From Micromonospora inaquosa (GTDB lineage: Bacteria; Actinomycetota; Actinomycetes; Mycobacteriales; Micromonosporaceae), in NCBI RefSeq assembly GCF_003857055.1, contig NZ_QGSZ01000364.1, positions 1-45,787 on the forward strand: a stretch of 45,787 bases of DNA. The letters run 5' to 3'. Of this stretch, positions 33,470 through 39,837 are shown piece by piece. Position numbers and translations under genes: made by a program. Numbering within the stretch: position 1 is the first letter of the stretch; every line of letters begins with the position of its first letter. The notes below the pieces were generated by a model. It saw only the letters and a list, made by a program, of their open reading frames with translations, searched no databases and was not told the origin of the DNA.

Positions 33470-34191
33470 GAGAGCGCCTTCCGCTGGGCTTCGGCCAACT
33501 CGGCGCAGCCGGCGACGGCCAGGTCGAGCAGGGCGTCAAGCTGGTCGCGGGCGAACACGCCCGCCTCGCCGGTGCCCTGCACCTCCACGAAGTCACCCGC
33601 ACCGGTGCACACCACGTTCATGTCCACCTCGGCGGCGACGTCCTCCTCGTAGCAGAGGTCGAGCCGGGCCTCTCCCGCGATGATGCCCACGCTGACCGCA
33701 GCCACCGACCGGTGCATCACCTTCTCCGGCTTGCCGGCCAAGGCCTTGCGGGCGGCAAGCCAGCCCACCGCGTCGTGCAACGCGACGTACGCGCCGGTGA
33801 TCGCCGCCGTGCGGGTGCCGCCGTCGGCCTGGAGCACGTCGCAGTCGAGCACGATCGAGTTCTCGCCGAGCGCCTTGAGGTCGATGCTGGCCCGCAGGCT
33901 ACGGCCGATCAGCCGGGAGATCTCGTGGGTGCGGCCACCGACCCGGCCCTTGATGCTCTCCCGGTCGGATCGGGTGTTGGTGGCCCGGGGCAGCATCGCG
34001 TACTCGGCTGTCACCCAGCCGAGCCCGGAGCCCTTGCGCCAGCGGGGCACCCCCTCGGTGACGCTCGCCGTGCAGAGCACGCGGGTGCCGCCGAACTCGA
34101 CGAGCACCGAGCCCTCCGGATGGGTGCTCCAGCCACGGGTCAGGGTCACCGGTCGAAGTTGAGAGGGCCCTCGCCCGTCAGGTCGCGCCAT
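33466..34191 (-). CDS. rph: Ribonuclease PH
   Basis: Phosphate-dependent 3'-5' exoribonuclease that trims tRNA precursors. 241 residues, complete. Hallmarks seen: RPDGRGPSQLRPVTLTRG at the N-terminus, VLCTASVTEGVPRW, GWVTAEYAMLPRATNTRSDRE (phosphate-binding arginines), LDCDVLQADGGTRTAAITGAY and GTGEAGVFARDQLDALL. It follows the MBL gene after 79 bases. The rph-rdgB order is conserved in actinobacteria. The stop codon lies within a dispersed repeat unit. Confidence 0.97.
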   Translation of the reverse strand: MARPDGRGPSQLRPVTLTRGWSTHPEGSVLVEFGGTRVLCTASVTEGVPRWRKGSGLGWVTAEYAMLPRATNTRSDRESIKGRVGGRTHEISRLIGRSLRASIDLKALGENSIVLDCDVLQADGGTRTAAITGAYVALHDAVGWLAARKALAGKPEKVMHRSVAAVSVGIIAGEARLDLCYEEDVAAEVDMNVVCTGAGDFVEVQGTGEAGVFARDQLDALLDLAVAGCAELAEAQRKALS

Positions 34192-34270
34192 GCCTGCACC
34201 CTATGCGGTGCGGTGATCCGCCTCGTTCGGGGTGCCCCGACGGACACCACCGACGGCCGGACGTGCCGGA

Positions 34271-35014
34271 TCAGACGTCGTAGCTGGCGCCGGGCCGGAC
34301 CACCTCGAGCGGCCCGGTGTACGCGGAGGCGGCCGACTCCAGCGTGTGCGCCTCGCTCCCCCAGGCGGACACCAGGTGGGTCAGCAGCAGCCGGCCCACG
34401 GCGGCCTTGGTCGCCGCCTCACCGGCCTCCCGACCGGTCAGGTGCAGATCCGGCGGATTGTCCACGCCGTCGAGGTAACTGGCCTCGCAGAGGAACACGT
34501 CGGCGTTCTGGGCCAGCCGCAGCAGCGCCTCGCAGGGCGCGGTGTCCGACGAGTAGCACAGCGAACGGCCGTCGTGCTCCAGCCGCACTCCGTACGTCTC
34601 CACGGGGTGGTTGACCCGGTCGACGGTGACGGCGAACGGGCCGATCGGGAAGGTGCCCGGCTGAAGCGCGTAGAACTGGTACACGTCCTCCACCGAACCG
34701 TCGTCGCCGTACGCGGCGCTGAGCCGGTCCGGCGCACCGGCGGGCGCGTACACCGGCAGCGCCGGGTAGGGGCCGTCCGGGGCGTACCGGCGCACCACCA
34801 CGTAGAGCACGGCGTCGAACATGTGGTCGCAGTGCAGGTGGGTCAGCAGGATCGCGTCCGGGGCGTGCAATCCCGCGTACCGCTGGAGACTGGACAGTGA
34901 CCCCGAGCCGAAGTCGACAAGGAGCCGGAAGCCGTCGGCCTCGACGAGATAGGCCGAGCAGGGCGACTCGGGGCCAGGGAAACTGCCGGCGCTTCCCAGA
35001 ACGGTCAGTCGCAT
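34271..35014 (-). CDS. MBL-fold hydrolase, Rv1339-like (candidate cAMP phosphodiesterase)
   Basis: Metallo-beta-lactamase-fold enzyme, 247 residues, with the zinc motif THLHCDH (His59, His61, Asp63, His64), further ligands in SSDTAPCEALLRLA and FLCEASY, and a late LLLTHL histidine. The fold resembles RNase Z, but the long exosite arm for tRNA is missing. The position just before rph and rdgB matches mycobacterial Rv1339, reported to be an atypical cyclic AMP phosphodiesterase, so that role is the best inference here. The promoter is probably in the 224-bp gap upstream, after the cysM terminator. Confidence 0.85.
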   Translation of the reverse strand: MRLTVLGSAGSFPGPESPCSAYLVEADGFRLLVDFGSGSLSSLQRYAGLHAPDAILLTHLHCDHMFDAVLYVVVRRYAPDGPYPALPVYAPAGAPDRLSAAYGDDGSVEDVYQFYALQPGTFPIGPFAVTVDRVNHPVETYGVRLEHDGRSLCYSSDTAPCEALLRLAQNADVFLCEASYLDGVDNPPDLHLTGREAGEAATKAAVGRLLLTHLVSAWGSEAHTLESAASAYTGPLEVVRPGASYDV

Positions 35015-35189
35015 CGAGTGGTCTCGCTGTCACTATCAGTAGCACCCGTGCCGGTGATCGTCCCGGCCATGATCTCTACCGACGCGTACGCCACGCTGCG
35101 CAGCCTACGCTGGCGCGCCCGGCAGCAAGAATCATCCAACGGAAGTTGTCACGAACGTGACACCCGCTCGCGGTACGCCGGGCAGCGAA

Positions 35190-35219
35190 ACGGGCCGTCG
35201 ACGGATGTCGACGGCCCGT
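35190..35219. terminator. Hairpin terminator after cysM
   Basis: CGGGCCGTCGAC (35191-35202) pairs perfectly with GTCGACGGCCCG (35207-35218) around GGAT, extended by one A-T pair. On the minus strand it is followed by TTT. It lies 20 bases past the cysM stop and separates the mec-cysO-cysM unit from the MBL-rph-rdgB unit. Confidence 0.8.
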
Positions 35220-35238
35220 AGTCGGCCGACCAGATCGG

Positions 35239-36204
35239 TCATGCCCAGAGCTGCCCCTCCAGGGCGTCCTCGGCATCGGCGAGCGTGCCGCCGTACGCGC
35301 CGGTGGACAGGTACTTCCACCCGCCGTCGCAGACCACGAAGGCCACATCGGCCCGCCGGCCGTCGCGAACCGCCTCGTGCGCCACCGCCAGCGCGGCGTG
35401 CAGGATGGCACCGGTGGAGAACCCGGCGAAGATGCCCTCCACCTCCACCAACTGGCGGGTGCGCAACACCGCGTCCCGGGTGCCGACGGAGAAGCGCCGG
35501 GACAGCACCGAGGCGTCGTAGAGCTCCGGAACGTAGCCCTCGTCGATGTTGCGCAGGCCGTAGACCAACTCGCCGTAGCGCGGTTCGGCGGCCACGACCT
35601 GAATGCCCTCGACCTTTTCCCGCAGGTAACGCCCGGTGCCCATCAGGGTGCCGGTGGTGCCCAGCCCGGCCACGAAGTGCGTGATGCTGGGCAGGTCGTG
35701 CAGCAGCTCCGGCCCGGTCGTCTCGTAGTGCGCCCGCGCGTTGGCCTCGTTGCCGTACTGGTAGAGCATCACCCAGTCGGGGTGCTCGGCGGCGATCTGC
35801 TTGGCGGTGGCGACCGCCTGGTTGGAGCCACCCGCCGCCGGCGAGAAGATGATCTCGGCCCCGTACATCCGGAGCAACTGGACCCGCTCGGTGGAGACGT
35901 TCTCGGGCATCACGCAGACCAGCCGGTAGCCGCGCAGCTTGGCCACCATCGCCAACGAGATGCCGGTGTTGCCACTCGTCGGTTCGAGGATGGTGTCACC
36001 CGTGCGGAGCCGGCCAGCCTCCTCCGCCGCCCGGACCATGAACAGCGCCGCGCGGTCCTTGATGCTGCCGGTGGGGTTACGGTCCTCCAGCTTGGCCCAG
36101 AGCCGCACCGGAGGGGCCCCCTCGGGCACCGTCGGGGAGAGTCGGGGCAGGCCGACAAGCGGCGTGCCCCCGCAGGCGTCGAGCAGGCTGTCGTACCGCG
36201 CCAT
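35239..36204 (-). CDS. cysM: CysO-dependent cysteine synthase CysM
   Basis: PLP enzyme that makes cysteine from O-phosphoserine, using the thiocarboxylated carrier CysO as sulfur donor. 321 residues from ATG 36204. PLP lysine Lys49 is in NPTGSIKDRAA; the phosphate-binding loop is TSGNTGISLAM and the glycine loop is GLGTTGTLMGTG. The stretch YGELVYGLRNIDEGYVPELYD matches the CysM type, which carries the arginine for O-phosphoserine, rather than OAS sulfhydrylases. It starts 11 bases after the cysO stop, and the whole mec-cysO-cysM module is present. Confidence 0.93.
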   Translation of the reverse strand: MARYDSLLDACGGTPLVGLPRLSPTVPEGAPPVRLWAKLEDRNPTGSIKDRAALFMVRAAEEAGRLRTGDTILEPTSGNTGISLAMVAKLRGYRLVCVMPENVSTERVQLLRMYGAEIIFSPAAGGSNQAVATAKQIAAEHPDWVMLYQYGNEANARAHYETTGPELLHDLPSITHFVAGLGTTGTLMGTGRYLREKVEGIQVVAAEPRYGELVYGLRNIDEGYVPELYDASVLSRRFSVGTRDAVLRTRQLVEVEGIFAGFSTGAILHAALAVAHEAVRDGRRADVAFVVCDGGWKYLSTGAYGGTLADAEDALEGQLWA

Positions 36205-36215
36205 GGCGGCCGACC

Positions 36216-36551
36216 TCAGCGAGCCGCGACGGCAGCGCCGTGCGAGCTGATCGCCGCTGCCGCGGCGAAGCCGAACGCGCCGCCGGCCACGGCCGGCAGG
36301 ATCGTGACGCTGTCGCCGTCGGAGAGCTTCGCGTCCAGCGCGCCGAGGAAGCGGACATCCTCGTCGTTGACGTAGACGTTGACGAAGCGGTGCAACGTGC
36401 CCGCGTCGGTGATCAGCCGGCCGCGCAGACCGCCGTGCCGCGAATCCAGGTCGGTGAGCAGATCGGCGAGCGTGTCGCCGGTGCCGTCGACGACCTTGGC
36501 GCCGCCGGTGTAGCTGCGCAGGATGGTGGGGATGCGAACCTCAATAGCCAT
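36216..36551 (-). CDS. cysO: CysO-like sulfur carrier (MoaD/ThiS fold) with a C-terminal extension
   Basis: Ubiquitin-like carrier that bears a C-terminal thiocarboxylate for cysteine synthesis. 111 residues. The beta-grasp core and the end motif SVTILPAVAGG (81-91) match mycobacterial CysO, where Gly-Gly is the very C-terminus. Here the frame continues for 20 more residues (AFGFAAAAAISSHGAAVAAR) before TGA, so the protein would have to be cut after Gly91 before it can be activated. The adjacent Mec peptidase is the obvious candidate. No in-frame stop occurs after GG in the sequence given; a sequencing error is possible but not needed. Confidence 0.92.
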   Translation of the reverse strand: MAIEVRIPTILRSYTGGAKVVDGTGDTLADLLTDLDSRHGGLRGRLITDAGTLHRFVNVYVNDEDVRFLGALDAKLSDGDSVTILPAVAGGAFGFAAAAAISSHGAAVAAR

Positions 36552-36616
36552 GATGTCGAGCTCCTCGATCGGGTGTGCCTACGGTGACGGGACGAGACGG
36601 CTGCGGCGCTGACAGG

Positions 36617-37111
36617 TCAGCGGCCGGAACACTCGTAATCGACCGTCGCCGGGCTCTGCCCGAACATGTAGGACTGAACGGCGTGCGGGTCGACGCCGGC
36701 CTCCACGACCCGGACCGGCTCCTCGGTGACCACGCCGTCGACGATCCGGAACGACCGGATCTCCTCCGAGTCGGGCTCACGGGTCGAGACGAGCAGGTAG
36801 TGCGCCCCCGGCTCACCGGCGAAGGCGACATCCGTCCGCGACGGGTACGCCTCGGTGGCGGTGTGCGAGTGGTAGATGACGACGGGCTCCTCGTCCCGGT
36901 CGTCCATCTCCCGCCACACGCGCAGGTGCTCCATCGAGTCGAACTCGTAGAAGGTCATCGACCGCGCCGCGTTGTCCATCGGGATGTGCCGGGTCGGGGT
37001 GTCGCTGCCGACGGGACCGGCGACCACGCCGCACGCCTCGTCGGGGTGATCCCGCCGCGCGTGGGCGACGATCGCGTCGATGATCGACCGGTCGATGCTC
37101 AGCACGTGCAC
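36617..37111 (-). CDS. mec: Mec, JAMM/MPN+ metallopeptidase of the CysO pathway
   Basis: Zinc peptidase that releases cysteine from the CysO-cysteine adduct. 164 residues from ATG 37111. The complete JAMM motif is visible: Glu25 in DEACGVVAG, then His81-x-His83-x7-Ser91-x2-Asp94 in IYHSHTATEAYPSRTD, so it should be active. In other actinobacteria and in related pathways such peptidases also remove extra residues after the carrier Gly-Gly, which fits the extended CysO here. It lies 65 bases before cysO on the same strand. Confidence 0.95.
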   Translation of the reverse strand: MHVLSIDRSIIDAIVAHARRDHPDEACGVVAGPVGSDTPTRHIPMDNAARSMTFYEFDSMEHLRVWREMDDRDEEPVVIYHSHTATEAYPSRTDVAFAGEPGAHYLLVSTREPDSEEIRSFRIVDGVVTEEPVRVVEAGVDPHAVQSYMFGQSPATVDYECSGR

Positions 37112-37157
37112 CAGCCTAACGCCTGACGAGCACGGGCCGAAGTGGTGCCGGTCACCC

Positions 37158-37658
37158 CTAGTCGATCAAGGCGTTGAGCAGCGACTCCTGTAGATACCCG
37201 AGATAGGCGTAGACCGAAAGCTGGAACACCCGGCTGGAACCCGGGTCCTCAGCGACCGCGTCGTCCAACTCCTCGCCCAGATCCGTGCCGTCCTTGATCT
37301 CCAGGCGGACGCCCATCGCGAGCCGGGCGTCGTTCAGCGCCCGCAACCACGCCTCGGCGGCCTCGGCGTCCAACCGCACCTCGCCACCGGCGTCGTCCGG
37401 CAACGCGGCCAGGATCGCCCCCGCCTGATCTATCTTCGCGGTCTTCAGGTCGCCCTCGGTGTAGCGGCGGAACTCGGCCGTGCCCGGGGCGTCCTGCGGG
37501 TAGACCGCCGGGAAGAGCCGACCGACGACCGGGTCGGTGTGGTCGAAGCCGTCGGTGAGCAGACCCACCACCTCGGAGGCGACCTTACGCAGCACCCGCA
37601 CCTCGTCGACGGCGAAGACGGCGACGTAATGACCGGCCTGGCGACGGAACATGCTCAT
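37158..37658 (-). CDS. DUF2017-family protein
   Basis: Conserved actinobacterial protein of unknown function, always close to clpS. 166 residues from ATG 37658, which overlaps the clpS stop (ATGA). The ORF is open to 37877, but the extra part lies over clpS. Features: basic FRRQAGHYVAVF start, a helical middle (VLRKVASEVVGLLTDGF) and a C-terminal domain with AEAWLRALNDARLAMGVRLEI and a VYAYLGYLQESLLNALID end. No catalytic motif is apparent. The coupling suggests it works with ClpS in protein turnover, but this is inference. Confidence 0.9.
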   Translation of the reverse strand: MSMFRRQAGHYVAVFAVDEVRVLRKVASEVVGLLTDGFDHTDPVVGRLFPAVYPQDAPGTAEFRRYTEGDLKTAKIDQAGAILAALPDDAGGEVRLDAEAAEAWLRALNDARLAMGVRLEIKDGTDLGEELDDAVAEDPGSSRVFQLSVYAYLGYLQESLLNALID

Positions 37659-37954
37659 GACCTGTCCACCGTCGCCCACAGCCCGTACGCGTGCAGCTGT
37701 GACGCGTCGTGCTCCATCCGCTCCCGGGCGCCGGTGGAGACCACGGCACGACCCTTGTGGTGCACGTCCAGCATCAGCTGTTCGGCCCTCTCCCGGCTGT
37801 AGCCGAAAAGCTTCTGGAAAACCCAGGTCACGTACGTCATCAGATTGACCGGGTCGTCCCACACGATCGTCACCCATTGCCGGTCGGACGCCGGCACCTC
37901 GTCAGTGTCCGGCGTCTCGACCGGTACAACCTGTGGAGCCGCCATGCCCCCCAT
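37655..37954 (-). CDS. clpS: ClpS adaptor for ATP-dependent Clp protease
   Basis: Delivers N-degron substrates to ClpAP/ClpCP. 99 residues from ATG 37954, with ATG 37945 as alternative (96 residues). The longer 38125 start is rejected because the extra region is Pro/Gly-rich and unlike ClpS. The core shows WVTIVWDDPVNLMTYV (the N-degron pocket and Clp-contact Asp-Asp-Pro), VFQKLFGYSRERAEQLMLDVHHKGRAVV and the closing YGLWATVDRS. It is immediately followed by the DUF2017 gene. Confidence 0.95.
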   Translation of the reverse strand: MGGMAAPQVVPVETPDTDEVPASDRQWVTIVWDDPVNLMTYVTWVFQKLFGYSRERAEQLMLDVHHKGRAVVSTGARERMEHDASQLHAYGLWATVDRS

Positions 37955-38093
37955 CGTGCCACCGGTTTCCCGGAACCGAGGAACCGGAACGCCGGCCCGG
38001 CGCGGATCACCCACCCCGGGCACTCCCGACCCGCCCTGAACGCCACCGGACGCGGGGTCCGGACCGGACTCGGACCGGTCGGCGGGCGCGCCG

Positions 38094-39643
38094 TCAGGCG
38101 AGCAGGATGCCGTGATCAATTGCATCGGAGAGCACCACGCCCAGCGAGAGGCGGATCACCTCGAACCGTCGGGAGATCTCCCTGGACAACCCCAGCTCGA
38201 CCTCGCGCACCGCCCGCTGGGACCAGGCCCGCGCCGCGCTGTGGTCGTCGTTGCCGGGGGTACGCCACTGTTGCCAGCACCCACCGGAGAGCGCCACCGC
38301 GACCGGCGGGAGCACCTCGTCACGGGACGCCACCGGATAGCTGGCGGCAGCGTCGATCGCCTCGGAGCCGGTCAACTCGGCCACGCCGGCCGTGCTGGTG
38401 ATCAACAGCACCTTGTCCAATTCGTGGCCGGGCCGGTGATCGGTCAGGCCGTACTGCACCGCGTTGGCGATCCGGCGTCGCACGCCTTCGGTTGGCGGCG
38501 CGCCAGCACCCGGGACGCGACGTCGGTCACGATGCCGCGCACCGCCTGATCGCACTGCGCGGTGGCCAACAGCGACAACGCCGCCATCTCCCGGTCGAGG
38601 AGATCCGGTAGGCCGGTGCAGCCGACTCCGAACACGATCTCCTGAACGGCCCGCAGGTGGATGTTCGCCAACTCCAGGGCGAGGTGCTGGCGGATCCGCT
38701 GAGCACACGTGCGGGTGTGGCGGTCGAGCCGTTCGGACCAGTCACCCGGATTGGCGGCCACGGCGACGCGGCCCTGCTGACCCGGCAGGACCGGTGGGTC
38801 GACGCTGGCCCGCTGCAACCCCTCACGCGACGCCCAACCCACCAGCGCCCGTCGCAGATCGGCTGCGGTGGCGGCGTCGTCGACCGGGAACCACCGCGCG
38901 CCGGCCAGCGCCGGCACCGCGGCCAGCAGCGCGGCCCGATGTGCCTCCACCGTCACCGCTACCGCATCCACCTCGGTCTGCGCACCCCCGACCGGCGGGA
39001 CGGACGCCCCCGCGCCCTCCGTAGTCGCCGCGCCGTCGGCCAGCGGAGCCCAACCCGCCGCGCCGGGGGTGACCGCGAAGACGACCTCCACCGAAGTCGG
39101 GGCGACTTCGGCGAGCAGGTTCAACTCAGCGGCGGTGAAAGCCTGGTCGGCGGCGATCACGAACAGCAGCGCGCCGGCCCGGCCCGCCGCTTCGAGCAGC
39201 ACCCGGGTGCCGGAGACGCCGAGGGTGGCGGTGTCCGGAACGTCGATCAGGGCGAAGTGCCGCAGCAGGGGCTCGGGCACTGTCAGCTCGACCCGCCGGG
39301 GCGGGCGGGCCAACGCCGGACCAGCCGCGTCCCGGTCCGCGCCGTACGAGTGCGGCTGGCGGTAACCGGGCACGAACGCGGCCCGGGTGGGCACCTTGGC
39401 GTCGCGTACCACCAGCCAACTGCCGGCGGGCACGGTGAGCATGACCGGGTCGAGCCCGAGCAGGGTGGCGAGCACGGCACGCCGCTCGGCACCGGCCGGG
39501 CCGACGGCGACCACACCGAGCGGCTCGTCCGGGGCGGAGCCGGTCACGCCGACCCGGGTCGGGAGCGGGCCACAGGTGGGTAGGTCGGTTGGGCCGGTCA
39601 TGTCGTCCGGCGAGTCGACCGAGGGGAGAGGGCCCTGCTTCAT
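38094..39643 (-). pseudogene. Degenerate dynamin/GTPase-like protein split by a frameshift
   Basis: From ATG 39643 (GGGAGG seven bases upstream) one frame runs to 38444. The sense then continues in another frame, ending at the stop at 38094. Frame A reads well to DVASRVLARR, and frame B continues PTEGVRRRIANAVQYGL, with the switch between about 38480 and 38515 in a GGCGCGCCGCC tract. Restoring one base would give about 515 residues. The N-terminal half looks like a GTPase fold (GVVAVGPAGAERRAVLATLLG, then FALIDVPDTATLG, LLFVIAADQAFT). However, the Walker A GKS is missing, so GTP binding is doubtful even in the full form. The rest is helical, as in dynamin-like proteins. It could be a sequencing error, a pseudogene or a recoded gene. 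Confidence 0.65.
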
Positions 39644-39754
39644 CAGGTGCCTCCCGTTGCAGGTGATCGGAGGTCCGGTCGCGAAACTTCCGGTACGCCA
39701 ACCCGGATGTCGGAAGACTACGGGCGGGCTGACGACCGGGCAGAACACCTCGAA

Positions 39755-39782
39755 TACTCACCGGTAATTGTGCGATTACTCA
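39755..39782. promoter_or_regulatory. TACTCA direct repeat and GTAAT-N6-ATTAC palindrome before LuxR-family gene
   Basis: TACTCA occurs at 39755-39760 and 39777-39782 (22-bp period, about two helical turns). GTAAT (39764-39768) and ATTAC (39775-39779) form an inverted repeat between them. This AT-rich island in a GC-rich genome lies about 55-85 bases before the regulator start and 110-140 before the divergent GTPase-like gene. It is a plausible promoter or operator. The 194-bp gap holds no gene. Confidence 0.35.
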
Positions 39783-39837
39783 ACTTCACACCGTGACGGT
39801 GCGAGCGCGGACGAAATCCGATCGATATGCTGCCCGG

